A stretch of 64,000 nucleotides of DNA from an uncultured Aquimarina sp. (GCA_947492105.1 CANLMN010000011.1:62001-126000); one strand, 5' to 3'; positions 37,536-47,976 are shown, counted from the first letter of the stretch. The notes: a model not told the origin generated them from the letters alone. A program made the numbers and translations.

Positions 37536-37579
37536 ACTCCTTATTTTGTGCGGTAAAATTTACACAAAAATAAGGAGGT
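37536..37579 (-). promoter_or_regulatory. intercistronic stem-loop between susD and GH3
   Basis: ACTCCTTATTTTGTG (37536-37550) pairs with CACAAAAATAAGGAGGT (37563-37579) with one bulge. No T-run follows on the minus strand. It may act as a processing or stabilising hairpin that keeps susCD mRNA above the enzyme genes. Confidence 0.5.
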
Positions 37580-37668
37580 ATAAAAATATTGTCTGACTAT
37601 CTGCTTCAAATGTCCGTTAGACATCTCCTTTTGGCATCAGGACAAATACAGTTCATTTTACTCTATAC

Positions 37669-39222
37669 TTATCGATATCCGTTATTCGTAGGGTCATCCG
37701 CTAACAATCTAGGATTCAATTGCAATTCTTGTAATGGAATCGGTAGTTTGACATGCCAAGACCTAATGTTTTCATTTGCTTTATAAATACGATACGTCAA
37801 ATTCTGTACCACATCTAATAATATCCCCCATCGAATCAAATCATACCTTCTGTGAGCCTCACCAGCCAACTCCCATTTGCGCTCGTCATAAATCACTTCT
37901 CTAAACCCTTGTTGACTCAGACCGGATAGTTCCCATTCTGCTCTGGTTGCGTACGCACGTTCTCTTACTGGATTCAGGTACTGATACGCATCTGTAGGGC
38001 CATTAAGCTCATTTTCTGACTCTGCAGCCATTAGATATACGTCTGCTAATCTAAAAACCATTCTATTATCCTCATGATTGAAACGCGGAGAAGTTTCTAA
38101 ATCTAAATTCATAAATTTTGGCATGTAAGGAAATCTCAAATCGAAACCTAAATAATTATCCATCACATTCAAAGGTCTTCTCAAATCATTGAGCGGAAAT
38201 TTCTCTGCAAAATCTTTTGATGCCACCTGCAAACCTGTTCCATTAAATGCCTGACCTATGTCAGTTAAAGCTTTTCTTAGAGCTTTTCTATCATCTTTAT
38301 TTAAAGGCTCATCGATAAGACGTGGATTGAATAGACTTGGTCTCCAGTTACCATTTCCTGCTATAACAGGCACACCTTCTTCAAACTGCCCTTTGATATC
38401 TTTTGCAAAATCCAATGACCAAATAATCTCTGCATTATATTCATTTGCCGGATCAAATACAGCTGCATAGGTTGACAAAAGCTGATGTCCAGACTCCTCG
38501 ATTATTTCTTTACATTTATCAAGTGCTCCTTGCCAATTTTTTTCTTTGAGATAAATTTTGGCCATTACCATTGCTGCCGCCCATTTTGAAGCCCGTCCTC
38601 TCTGCGGCACAGCCAGCATATTATCTTGAGCAAATTGTAAATCATCAATTATATCATTAATAATTACTTCTTCACTTGTTCTTCCTAATGTGTTCACCTC
38701 ATCAATTTCTAGGGGCGTCCTGTAGTACGGAGCATCACCCCAGAGATTGGTTATATGCCAATACGCCAAGGCTCTCAAAAAAGTGATCTCTGCAACAATC
38801 CTTGTCCGCGTTGCTTCGTTAAGCACGTTGTTTCCCGCAGCCCTATCTAGGATAATATTTGCGTTAAAAACGATTCTATACAAATCTTTCCAAGTATCAG
38901 AAACACTCATTTTTTGAACAGACACATCAGCTAATGCCTCATTCATGGAATAATTAGCAATTGGTTCAAAGAAACTGATCGTTCGACTTGGTTCTATAAT
39001 ATCTGCACCATTGTCATAAAAATGATCCAAACCAGCTTGTCCATATAATGAATTGTTTTTTAGAATAGCATAAAGTCCGTTGACGGCTTGTTCAAAATCT
39101 GCTTCTGAATTAAAGAAATTTTCTGGAGAAATTGTACCTCTAGGATCCTCTTCTAGAAATTCTTCACAACTAAAGCAAAAGAGTACTAGAAATAGGTTTA
39201 TTATAATATATTGTGTTTTCAT
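37669..39222 (-). CDS. SusD/RagB family nutrient-binding lipoprotein
   Basis: A 517-residue surface lipoprotein (signal peptide ending CFSC, Cys19) with the SusD start EEFLEEDPRGTISPENFF. The helical TPR-like core includes RALAYWHITNLWGDAPYYRTPL and EVIYDERKWELAGEAHRRYDLIRWG, the usual C-terminal signature. It covers the SusC channel and binds glycan at the cell surface. It follows susC after 17 bp in the same operon. Confidence 0.97.
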   Translation of the reverse strand: MKTQYIIINLFLVLFCFSCEEFLEEDPRGTISPENFFNSEADFEQAVNGLYAILKNNSLYGQAGLDHFYDNGADIIEPSRTISFFEPIANYSMNEALADVSVQKMSVSDTWKDLYRIVFNANIILDRAAGNNVLNEATRTRIVAEITFLRALAYWHITNLWGDAPYYRTPLEIDEVNTLGRTSEEVIINDIIDDLQFAQDNMLAVPQRGRASKWAAAMVMAKIYLKEKNWQGALDKCKEIIEESGHQLLSTYAAVFDPANEYNAEIIWSLDFAKDIKGQFEEGVPVIAGNGNWRPSLFNPRLIDEPLNKDDRKALRKALTDIGQAFNGTGLQVASKDFAEKFPLNDLRRPLNVMDNYLGFDLRFPYMPKFMNLDLETSPRFNHEDNRMVFRLADVYLMAAESENELNGPTDAYQYLNPVRERAYATRAEWELSGLSQQGFREVIYDERKWELAGEAHRRYDLIRWGILLDVVQNLTYRIYKANENIRSWHVKLPIPLQELQLNPRLLADDPTNNGYR

Positions 39223-39239
39223 TTTTCTGTTTTTTTTTT

Positions 39240-42200
39240 TTAAAAAGTTACGTTTAGACCTAAGGTTAACACTCTAGGATTGGGATATTCTCCATTAGAG
39301 AACCCTTGTGCTATATTACCAAAGTCGTCACTTCTTCTAAATCTACTAGTCTCAGGGTCTATTAATCTAAAATCAGACAAGAGCAATAGGTTTGTTCCCG
39401 TCACATACACAGTCATATCATTAATTCCGGCAAACCGTTCTGTTGGCAGGTTATAGGCTAATCGGACTGTCTTGAGACGAAGGTGCGAACCATCTTCTAC
39501 ATATTCTGAATTACTTGGTATATTGGTTACAGAATCCGAGCCTGCTCTTGGGATATCAGAAGTAGGATTATCAGGACTCCATCGATTTCGTAACTCCGCA
39601 TATTTTCTTGTTTCACTTCTTTGAAAATAAGCCGTTCTCGTTCTCAAATTATATACTTCATTCCCCAAAGTCCCCTGCAGGTAAAAAGACAATTGAAGAT
39701 TTTTGTAATTAAAAGTATTTTCTAAACCGTAAATCAAATCTGGTTGTGGGCTTCCTAAGACCACATTATCCTCTGCAGATATAATACCATCTCCATTCAA
39801 ATCCTCAAATCTGGGTCCTCCTACTACTTGTTGTCCCAAACCTGATGCATCAATCTCTTCTTGGCTTTTCCATGTCCCCAAATATCTGACCCCTGTAAAC
39901 ACAGGAACGGATTCTCCTACGATTATTTGCGTATTTCCAGAACCCAAAATCTGATCAACTACAAGATCGATAGAATCCTCACCACCGAGTTCTAACACCT
40001 TGTTTTTGTTAGACGATAACGTCAAGGTCGAGTTCCAATTAAAATCCGTTGTTTGCACATTTGTAGAATTGATCAACACCTCCCATCCTTTATTCTCCAA
40101 GGAACCGATATTCTGTAATTGGTTATCAAATCCTGTCTGTCTAGGTATTTTTACCTCGAGCAATAAATCATTTGTCTTTTTGGTGTAATAATTAAATTCT
40201 GTAAAAATTCTTCCGCCTAAAAAAGAAGCTTCTAAGGCTACATCAAAAGAAGTTGTTGTCTCCCACTGTAGATTAGAGTTGGCAGGTCTACCTAATGTTA
40301 GACCAGGCACTTCTGTTCCATTGAGAGTTGTATTAGCTTCTGTCAAAATACTTTTTGTACTATACGGACGTATTGCTTGATTTCCGGCACGACCATAACT
40401 AGATCTTAATTTTAGACTTTTGAAAACATTTTGATTTTGCATAAAAGGTTCTTCTGTAATTTTCCAAGCACCTGCTATGGAAGGAAAGAACGCATATTTA
40501 TTCCCCTCTGCAAATACAGAACTTCCATCCTGTCTCCCTACCAAGGTAAGTAAGTAGCGATCTTTTATAGCATAATTAAGTCTTCCGAATACAGAAGCAA
40601 TTTGAAATCCATTATACTCGCTTGTGACGACACTCCTTACTGGATCAGAAAATCCTAAATTATTGAAACCCGTAGCGTCACTCGTAATACCAAATGCCTC
40701 TGATTCGGCTATTTCATTTGTAACTTTTTGAAATGAAGCTCCTCCTAGTGCGGTAAGACTATGATTGTCATTAAAATTCATTTTGTACTGCACTGTATTT
40801 TCATTGTTCCAGCCCACTCGAGCAGTAGTTCTTACACGCGCATTACCCAAATCTCCCACTTCCAAAAAATCAGGACGTTGACTTGAATTAAATCTATTAT
40901 TTTTTGTGTTATTAAACTCGGGATTAAAGGTAGAACGAACAATCAAATTATCTATTGGTCTGTATTCTAAATATACCGTACCCAAAAAATTATTGGTAAA
41001 AGTTTTATTGATATTCAGTTGTGCATTGGCTACTGGATTAGAAAATGGAGCTCCTCGAACTGCATTAAATCCATCAAATGACCCGTCTTCTTTAAAAATA
41101 GGTTGTGTTGGTAATGATGACAAAAGAGATCCATAACTTACCGTCCCGTTGTTCTGCTTAATCCTAGAATAGTTTACTCTAAAACCAGCTTTTAATTTAT
41201 CTGACAATTTTATATCCAGATTTGATCGATAAATATATTTATCGATACCCGAATTTTGTATCAACCCATCCTGATAAAAATAGTTCAAGGAGTTATAATA
41301 ATTAATATTTCCATTTTCTGAAGATCCTGCTACAGAAACATCTGCATTATAAATAGGCGAAGCCTCTAACAATAAATCAAACCAGTTTGTATCCGTATAG
41401 GTCGAGGGATCATCTGGAAATGGCTCTGCGACAGATCTAAATCTTGCATTCTCGTTTGTGTAAGCTATTTGTTCTGGTTGAGTTAAATAATCCGGTTGTT
41501 CAGGAACTAGTTGAATACCCGTATAAATTCCCAAGTTTATTTGAGGTTTTCCTCCTCTTGCTACCGAACCACTTTTGGTAGTAACCAATACAACTCCATT
41601 TGCTCCTCTAGAACCGTATATGGCTATAGACGATGCATCTTTTAGGATTTCAATCGATTTTATGTCATTTGCATTAATACTATTTAGGTTAAAATCTGTA
41701 CCTACTATAATACCATCGATCACCCACAATGGCTCATTACTACCGGTGATAGAGTTCCCTCCTCGAACTCTAATTGTAGTACCTGCTCCTGGCGCTCCAT
41801 TAGATTGCGTTACCTGTACTCCTGCCGCTCGACCTTGGAGCGCTTGATCTACCCTTGCACTGGGGACCTGAGCTATATCCTCGGAACTAACAGAAGATAC
41901 GGCACCCGTTAAATCAGATTTGCTTTGTGTTCCATAACCAATCACTACAATCTCATCTAATTGATTATCTTGCTCTAACACAACATCTATCTGTTTTTTA
42001 CTGCCAACTAAGATTTCTTGGGCAATAAAACCGACATACGATACAATAAGAATACTTTGCGCATCTGCTTCAATTGTATAATTACCATCAAAATCGGTCG
42101 ATGTACCTTTTGAGCTTCCTTTTATAAGCACTGTTGCTCCGGGTAAGGGTTGACCATCTGCCACTACTGTCCCCGAGACATTTTGGGCATTTGATATGCC

Positions 42201-42281
42201 TGCAAATACTACTAGTAAAACAGCAAAAATGTACAACTGTTTCCTATCAAATAGGTGTTTTTTTTTAATTTTTAATTCCAT
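39240..42281 (-). CDS. SusC/RagA family TonB-linked outer-membrane transporter
   Basis: A 1013-residue TonB-dependent transporter. A signal peptide ends near SNAQ. An N-terminal carboxypeptidase-regulatory-like domain follows (VSGTVVADGQPLPGATVLIKG, read in parts). Next is the SusC-specific EIVVIGYGTQSKSDLTGAV box and plug, with NPDEI-like region RGGNSITGSNEPLWVIDG. A 22-strand barrel then ends ...LTLGLNVTF. It imports oligosaccharides into the periplasm together with SusD. No sensor regulator (HTCS, SusR, sigma/anti-sigma) is visible nearby, so control must come from elsewhere. Confidence 0.97.
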   Translation of the reverse strand: MELKIKKKHLFDRKQLYIFAVLLVVFAGISNAQNVSGTVVADGQPLPGATVLIKGSSKGTSTDFDGNYTIEADAQSILIVSYVGFIAQEILVGSKKQIDVVLEQDNQLDEIVVIGYGTQSKSDLTGAVSSVSSEDIAQVPSARVDQALQGRAAGVQVTQSNGAPGAGTTIRVRGGNSITGSNEPLWVIDGIIVGTDFNLNSINANDIKSIEILKDASSIAIYGSRGANGVVLVTTKSGSVARGGKPQINLGIYTGIQLVPEQPDYLTQPEQIAYTNENARFRSVAEPFPDDPSTYTDTNWFDLLLEASPIYNADVSVAGSSENGNINYYNSLNYFYQDGLIQNSGIDKYIYRSNLDIKLSDKLKAGFRVNYSRIKQNNGTVSYGSLLSSLPTQPIFKEDGSFDGFNAVRGAPFSNPVANAQLNINKTFTNNFLGTVYLEYRPIDNLIVRSTFNPEFNNTKNNRFNSSQRPDFLEVGDLGNARVRTTARVGWNNENTVQYKMNFNDNHSLTALGGASFQKVTNEIAESEAFGITSDATGFNNLGFSDPVRSVVTSEYNGFQIASVFGRLNYAIKDRYLLTLVGRQDGSSVFAEGNKYAFFPSIAGAWKITEEPFMQNQNVFKSLKLRSSYGRAGNQAIRPYSTKSILTEANTTLNGTEVPGLTLGRPANSNLQWETTTSFDVALEASFLGGRIFTEFNYYTKKTNDLLLEVKIPRQTGFDNQLQNIGSLENKGWEVLINSTNVQTTDFNWNSTLTLSSNKNKVLELGGEDSIDLVVDQILGSGNTQIIVGESVPVFTGVRYLGTWKSQEEIDASGLGQQVVGGPRFEDLNGDGIISAEDNVVLGSPQPDLIYGLENTFNYKNLQLSFYLQGTLGNEVYNLRTRTAYFQRSETRKYAELRNRWSPDNPTSDIPRAGSDSVTNIPSNSEYVEDGSHLRLKTVRLAYNLPTERFAGINDMTVYVTGTNLLLLSDFRLIDPETSRFRRSDDFGNIAQGFSNGEYPNPRVLTLGLNVTF

Positions 42282-42340
42282 ATAATTGTTAGTGTGTTAA
42301 TTAATGTAAACGACAAGATAAATCGTGATGTTTTAACATC

Positions 42341-42360
42341 TGTCCTGTCCCATCCTGTAC
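42341..42360 (-). promoter_or_regulatory. direct-repeat site upstream of susC
   Basis: TCCTGT occurs twice, 10 bp apart (42343-42348 and 42353-42358), about one helical turn, roughly 60-80 bp before the susC start. A single TATCCTGT recurs at about 31678 and 35050. It is a plausible binding site for a regulator of the PUL. Confidence 0.35.
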
Positions 42361-42610
42361 TACACTACACTTTGCTAAGAAATTTTTACCAACACTTTTG
42401 AGGTAATAATAACCTCATTTGCTCCTTCTTTAGAACATAAAGATCTTAGCCGCTTTCTTTTCAAAAACAGGCATAACACTATTTTTTTATCTAAACAGAA
42501 TGGTATTATTCCATTTATTCTTTTAGTATTATTTATAAAAACTAGATTTTTCTACCTAACAAACCCAAACAACTCGTATCATAACCCTCTGTATACAAAA
42601 TACATAACAC

Positions 42611-42671
42611 AAAAAAAAGGTCAGAGCCCTCATCTATCGACGCATTTTGCGGATAAACAAAAACTCTGACC
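42611..42671 (-). terminator. terminator of the GH39-like gene
   Basis: GGTCAGAG (42619-42626) pairs with CTCTGACC (42664-42671). On the minus strand it runs into eight T. It lies between the GH39-like stop and the susC promoter, separated from the stop by repeat B4. Confidence 0.65.
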
Positions 42672-42700
42672 ATTCTTATTAAATAAAATTTTATCTTATA

Positions 42701-42872
42701 ACAAATTAGCTATATAGCGTCGCATATCGACTTGTTCTTTACTACATCTAAATGCCTTGTTCGTATATTCCAAAACTAAGGCGATGCAATAGAAGCAAGG
42801 TTTTTTTACATAAAAAAATAACAGCATCAGCAATAGGAAATTATATACCTAAATTGAATTGTACTCTGTATG
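42701..42872 (+). repeat. family B palindromic repeat, copy B4
   Basis: Contains ACAAATTAGCTATATAGCGT, CGCATATCGACTTGTTCTTT, AAATGCCTTGTTCGTATATT, and the right arm TTATATACCTAAATTGAATT. It lies between the GH39-like stop codon and that gene's terminator. Confidence 0.75.
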
Positions 42873-43033
42873 GGCTATAATTTAATTTTATATTCGTGAT
42901 AATCCTTTGACACAGCAACCTGAATACCAAAAACGGATCTCAATACTATACCGATACTATTTTACTTCAACATACATAAAAAAATATCAAGACTCCCAAT
43001 AATTAACTCGATCCAAAATTTATCTGACACTAT

Positions 43034-44764
43034 TTATTGTGGTGTTAATTCAATTAGTTTTACACTATGGGGTGCTAAATCTACTTTTAGCTCAATTTTT
43101 CCATTAGTTTTTGTGATCAATGAATCTGTAATAGTTTGTGGCAGCTCAGACATATTGTTATACTTAGTTCTATTTGCAGAGAACACATTCTCCCATCCAT
43201 CCTCAAAATAATCCGATGGTCTTGTCCCAAATATTCTTCCATTCTTATTTGGCACACCTGCTTCTCTCACGTCCTTATAGAGCTCATGCATAAATATCCC
43301 ATGGGTTTTATCCACAGTCCATTCATTTATTTTCCATTTATCCGAACTCAGCACATCACCCCCTTCAATTTGTGGATACAACGTCCTACTCGCTGTACTT
43401 GTCCTGCTTGCGTTATGATTATATACTAATAGATATATTTTTCCATCCTTCCTCACTGGGAGAACACCAGCAAATTCACTTCTATTATTCACAGATTGTG
43501 GTTTGATAGCCTGTAATCGCTCGCCATCCTCCATTTTTAAAAACATAGAAGTCACATGTCTTCTTCCTGAAGGCAAATCCCCTGAAGTTTCTTGTCCCCA
43601 ATCATATATTTCGGTAATACGATACTCATACGCCATATCCGCTATCGTCGCATACCAACTAGCTCCTAATTCTGTAGCATCATTAAGACTTACTCCCCTT
43701 CGTTTATTCTCATCTCTCAGTATACCAAACTCTTGAATATCTAACGGTATATTACTGAATTGAGGATAGCTATCTAATTTGGATCTGTACGGAGCAATGA
43801 TTTCTGGTAGTTTTATTGTGTTGTGATCAATTTTCTCATAGTATGATAACGCAAAGAAATCCATTTTTGTTCCTATCGCTCCTGTTGCAAAATTCTTTCC
43901 AGTTGCGCAATGATCTATAATCTCGGTACGCCATTTGGCAAGGTTTTCTGTAAGTAAGTTGCCGGGTCCTATAATAGCATCGGGTATTACTTTCAGAACC
44001 TCGTCTACTGTGATATCGTAATGTTTAAAAAATTCATCCCTTGTCCCGTCCCAATGATCTGGCGCATAATTTGGTTCTGTGGCTACTCTAAACCTCCAGG
44101 TTCTTACTCTATCCATTCCAAATTCATCCACCAATGTCTGTACAAAAGCATTTATATATTGCCTCCAGATGCCATAATCATTTGGGGGCCTTGAGTTACC
44201 ATAGGTTTCTACGACTGGTTCTCCACTCATATCCCACGGAACGTTATCTAATACGATTCGTGGCTCAAAACCTGTATTTATGACATTTCTCATACTTGTA
44301 ATAAGGCCACTAAAATCCGTGATAATTTTTCCTGAAGCATCTACTCCCTTAAAAAAATTATTCACTTCTCTATCTGGAACACTAACCCCATTAACTACTT
44401 TTTGCCTACCTCCCAGCATCCTTACAAAACTATACGTTTTTACATATGGTTTTATGATTTCTATATTACTTCTGAATCTATAACTATTAAACCTTGTCTG
44501 ATTTATATTAGATCTTGTAGACCAGAAGTTATACATAGTTCCCACAACAGATGCAGCATTGATCGTTACAATATTATCTGTATCATTTGTTGGTTCTGTA
44601 GTGGGGGGATTGGTAGAAACCGGAGGAACAGGAGCAGGAGTCAACTCTGGGTTATCATCTGGTTTAGAACAGGAAAAAATTATTCCACTGGTCATTATCA
44701 AAATGACAAAAACATAATTAAAATACCTGTTTTTGAATACACTACATCGATTTTTTTCTATCAT
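43034..44764 (-). CDS. GH39-like clan-A glycoside hydrolase, lipoprotein
   Basis: A 576-residue protein from the ATG at 44764, with a lipoprotein signal (IIFSC, Cys32) and a Pro/Thr-rich linker. A TIM-barrel follows. WRFRVATEPN places a catalytic acid/base Glu at about 230, and PLDIQEFG a nucleophile Glu at about 345, as in clan GH-A and closest in feel to GH39 (beta-xylosidase/iduronidase type). A beta-sandwich C-terminal part follows (VDLAPHSVKLIEL). It probably trims side sugars of the PUL glycan. It is transcribed toward susC but has its own terminator. A TTG at 44785 is a weaker start. Confidence 0.75.
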   Translation of the reverse strand: MIEKNRCSVFKNRYFNYVFVILIMTSGIIFSCSKPDDNPELTPAPVPPVSTNPPTTEPTNDTDNIVTINAASVVGTMYNFWSTRSNINQTRFNSYRFRSNIEIIKPYVKTYSFVRMLGGRQKVVNGVSVPDREVNNFFKGVDASGKIITDFSGLITSMRNVINTGFEPRIVLDNVPWDMSGEPVVETYGNSRPPNDYGIWRQYINAFVQTLVDEFGMDRVRTWRFRVATEPNYAPDHWDGTRDEFFKHYDITVDEVLKVIPDAIIGPGNLLTENLAKWRTEIIDHCATGKNFATGAIGTKMDFFALSYYEKIDHNTIKLPEIIAPYRSKLDSYPQFSNIPLDIQEFGILRDENKRRGVSLNDATELGASWYATIADMAYEYRITEIYDWGQETSGDLPSGRRHVTSMFLKMEDGERLQAIKPQSVNNRSEFAGVLPVRKDGKIYLLVYNHNASRTSTASRTLYPQIEGGDVLSSDKWKINEWTVDKTHGIFMHELYKDVREAGVPNKNGRIFGTRPSDYFEDGWENVFSANRTKYNNMSELPQTITDSLITKTNGKIELKVDLAPHSVKLIELTPQ

Positions 44765-45163
44765 ATTTTTTTTCTTAATATTCAAACTTTAATAATGCTA
44801 CAATGAACAGTGATATGTTCCAAAAAACAGAACAAATCAAGCAGCTAATTGAATTCTACTTAGTTATAAGTCGAATAAAAAAACTATTGCTTACCCCCAC
44901 TAACATTATGGTAAAACAATATTTTAAAAAAATACAACAATATCAAACAACAGTCTTCTGATTATCAAAAATATAAAAAATATATTAAATATTTGACAAT
45001 TCAGCAATTAAAAAGCATTTTACTAGACATAACACAATTTTACATCGTAATCAAAAAGCACAAAACATGCAGAAATGATGTAACCATGAGACAAAAAATA
45101 TTCCCGAAACTCCAGTGCCTTACCCCTGCTTAAACTCTTAAGTCTGGCGTACAAAATAAGTCC

Positions 45164-45327
45164 TATAGCAATCAAAAAATAATTACAGACTATAAGTAGC
45201 TTCTTTGACTACTATTTTTTTCACTAGAAAATTAAATCGCAGCAACGGCTATGCTTAAATTTTATAGTTCAAACTAGCCCAAAACAGCTCAATTATTTTG
45301 ATCTACAAGTACATTTTAACTGGTAGT
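45164..45327 (+). repeat. family A palindromic repeat, copy A5
   Basis: A full-length copy with diverged left edge: AAAAAATAATTACAGACTAT, centre CGCAGCAACGGCTATGC, and right end ACATTTTAACTGGTAG. It lies about 48 bp past the sulfatase stop codon. The rest of 44765-45163 is AT-rich with nothing else recognised. Confidence 0.8.
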
Positions 45328-45374
45328 GCTTTTCTGTTACGGTCTGTTCAAAAATCTTATCGGTGTTATGGTAG

Positions 45375-47117
45375 TTAGTACCGTATTGTTTTAATTTTAC
45401 TAGGACGGTAACCAATACGGAATGCTTGAATTTTTACAACACAGTCTTTAGGAATCTCAATAGGCTTTGTGTAGATATCCCATGATTTTCTTTCTTTTTG
45501 ACCAACTCCTAATATTTTGTAACCTATAGAAGCTCCCTTTGTAGCACATGAAATAGAAACATTATTGTCATCTACTTTTACCTCAGGGTTTGCTGTCAAC
45601 GGTTTCTCCGGCCTGTCATCCCAAAGTTTTTGGATAAGTTTTTCTTCGGGAAGTTCTGGTTGATCTCCGATATGAAGTAACCATCTATCTAATTCGCTTC
45701 TTAACCCGATCAATTTGTCCTTGTATGCTGGATCCGTTGCCAAATTATGTAGTTCATGCGGATCTTTTTTACAATCAAATAATTCCTCTACAGGTTTATG
45801 ATCTCTAAACCATTGTTTTTGAACTTCATTAAGCTCATTATTTTTGTACATCCGTAACAATTCCTGCATTGTTGGTATTCGTTCTCTGTATCCCAATGGT
45901 AAATAATACGCTTGATCAGTTCTGTAATTTTTGATATACTTGAATTGCGTATCACGTACCGCTCTGATTACATCTGTAACTTCATCGAAGCGATCCGCTG
46001 CTGCGTGAATGTACTCTCGCTTATTTTTTGCCTTAAACTTCCCCAAAAAAGCTTGTCCTTGCATATATTCTAGAGGTTTTACTCCTATTAATGACAAAAG
46101 CGTTGGTGCAAAATCCACGAAACTTATCAGCTGATTATCCGTTGTCCCAGCATGTAACTTATTGGGAAATCGGATAATCATAGGTGTATTCAAACCTGAA
46201 TCATAAATCAGTCTTTTTTCCCTAGGTAGTGGTCCTCCATGATCTCCATAAAAAAAGATAATCGTATTCTCGAGCAAATTATCTTCTTCTAGTTGTTTCA
46301 AAACCGCCCCCAGTTGCCTGTCCATTTCTGCTATATTATTGTACAACTTCCACATATCTCTTCTTACGACTTCTGTATCCGGAAGATATGGCGGTATCTT
46401 GAACTTCTTGTTTTTTGCTATATGTTTTGGTGTTTGGGTCTCTGTCATTCTACCAGGCCCCCAAGTATATGTTGTATCTCCAGATCGATAATGTCTAGTT
46501 TCTATATGGCGATGACCATAGGGCTCAAACAATCCTGACTCATGCGTTTCTGTAAAATTAAAAACAGAAAAGAAAGGCTGATCTGCTCTTTTGTTTCTCC
46601 AATGCGCATAAGCACTACTTTCGTCCCACCCCGTTTTTGGTGCCCTAAACTGATAATCTTCCTTATAATTATTAGTACAATAATACCCATTGATTCTCAT
46701 CAGCTCACTAACCATCTTAACAGCCACAGGAGGTACTGCTTCATATGATTTTAATCCAGTTTGTTTTGTATTAGATGTCGTACGCATGTGATTTGCACCA
46801 ATCCCAGATGGATACATCCCCGTAATAATAGCTGATCTACTTGGCGCGCAGACTCCTGAGGTCGAAAATAAATTGGGGTACACAACCCCCTCTTTTGCCA
46901 ATCGGCTTAGGTTAGGTGTAGCCACTGTATGATCTCCAAAAGGCGATATATAAGCTCCCATATCTTCTGTTACTAACCATAGAATATTTGGTCTTTTAGG
47001 AAGATTTGTTTCTTTGGACTGTTCTGGGTGCAATTGCCCTATGATAGATTGACAAAACAGGAATAGCACGAAAAGTGCACTAAAAAAAATAGAATTTAAG
47101 ACCCTAAGACTCCTCAT
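45375..47117 (-). CDS. S1-family sulfatase (formylglycine type)
   Basis: A 580-residue exported sulfatase from the ATG at 47117, which opens directly into a signal peptide (ending SIIGQ). The maturation signature is GVCAPSRSAIITG, with Cys90 to be converted to formylglycine by a maturase not found in this window. Metal-site segments are LVTEDMG and FFYGDHGGPL. A C-terminal beta domain (KPIEIPKDCVVKIQAFRIGYRPS, read in parts) resembles a chitobiase-type end module. It should remove sulfate esters from the PUL substrate. A 38-residue longer ATG form starting at 47231 buries the signal peptide and is rejected. Confidence 0.93.
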   Translation of the reverse strand: MRSLRVLNSIFFSALFVLFLFCQSIIGQLHPEQSKETNLPKRPNILWLVTEDMGAYISPFGDHTVATPNLSRLAKEGVVYPNLFSTSGVCAPSRSAIITGMYPSGIGANHMRTTSNTKQTGLKSYEAVPPVAVKMVSELMRINGYYCTNNYKEDYQFRAPKTGWDESSAYAHWRNKRADQPFFSVFNFTETHESGLFEPYGHRHIETRHYRSGDTTYTWGPGRMTETQTPKHIAKNKKFKIPPYLPDTEVVRRDMWKLYNNIAEMDRQLGAVLKQLEEDNLLENTIIFFYGDHGGPLPREKRLIYDSGLNTPMIIRFPNKLHAGTTDNQLISFVDFAPTLLSLIGVKPLEYMQGQAFLGKFKAKNKREYIHAAADRFDEVTDVIRAVRDTQFKYIKNYRTDQAYYLPLGYRERIPTMQELLRMYKNNELNEVQKQWFRDHKPVEELFDCKKDPHELHNLATDPAYKDKLIGLRSELDRWLLHIGDQPELPEEKLIQKLWDDRPEKPLTANPEVKVDDNNVSISCATKGASIGYKILGVGQKERKSWDIYTKPIEIPKDCVVKIQAFRIGYRPSKIKTIRY

Positions 47118-47400
47118 AATTATTGTGTATTTTGAAGTAGATTGGACCGAGATCCTTTGCTTTAGCAAAGGATGTGCCACAAAAAACCAAAAATACTTAT
47201 ACGCCAAATCATCTGTATCCTGCACCCTCATGGTTGCTACAATATATGGTGATATAAAACTGTAGAATCACAACAACCTATTACACAATCCAAAAGTTAA
47301 TCCACTACAAAACAATGCACTAATAAAAAAAAATAGTATATTGTAGGGGTTTAACCTACTATACATATGCTTATTCACTAAAATTATACCCCTTAAAATT

Positions 47401-47976
47401 ATGAATAGAAAATCATTTCTTACTACCAGCGCAGCGACTATAGCTGGTCTCTGTGTCACACCTGCACATTCTCTAACAACGTTCGTAGATACTCATCAAA
47501 ACCACGATTTCTATGGCATGCTGAATAAACTAGAGACCTTTTCTTTACAAAATATGCCTCCCGGTTTTGTAAGAGCCTTTATCTCTTTTTCGAATGAAGA
47601 GTTAGCAAAAAACCATTTCATTAATAGCTATGAAATTTTCAAACTCAATGATACCTGTTATGCCATGCGAATAGAAAAAAATTCCCTTTTTTCCAAAAAG
47701 AATGAACTTGTTCTATTTGTAAAGAGTTCTTTTGAATTCAATTATTACTTATTAGAGGAAAACTTGATTAGCGCTTACAATCAGATTGTATCCAATTATA
47801 TAGAAAGTTCAAAGGCAATGGAACTAGATCTTGATGTATTAAAGTTTACAGCACCAACAAAAATACTTGATGTTGATAAAAAATTACGTAAAAAACAACT
47901 TGTTTTTCAGAATTATTACGGGAATACAATTACCTTAGTAACAGATAATAAGAAAAATTTTGTAATGGTGTGTTAG
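47401..47976 (+). CDS. hypothetical exported protein
   Basis: A 191-residue protein with an N-terminal export signal. NRKSFLTTSAATIAGLC resembles a Tat signal with an RK in place of RR, ending near PAHS. The mature part has no recognised domain and is mixed alpha/beta. It is the first plus-strand gene of a run that continues with a formyltransferase-fold enzyme, two tail-collar proteins and a T9SS protein. The function is unknown. A hairpin in the gap after it (48015-48046) may reduce read-through. Confidence 0.7.
   Translation: MNRKSFLTTSAATIAGLCVTPAHSLTTFVDTHQNHDFYGMLNKLETFSLQNMPPGFVRAFISFSNEELAKNHFINSYEIFKLNDTCYAMRIEKNSLFSKKNELVLFVKSSFEFNYYLLEENLISAYNQIVSNYIESSKAMELDLDVLKFTAPTKILDVDKKLRKKQLVFQNYYGNTITLVTDNKKNFVMVC

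Noticed and set aside
47337-47376. Imperfect hairpin with an A/T run upstream of the sulfatase as a terminator
   Set aside because: Pairing is poor, and its position before the sulfatase start on the minus strand makes no sense for termination.
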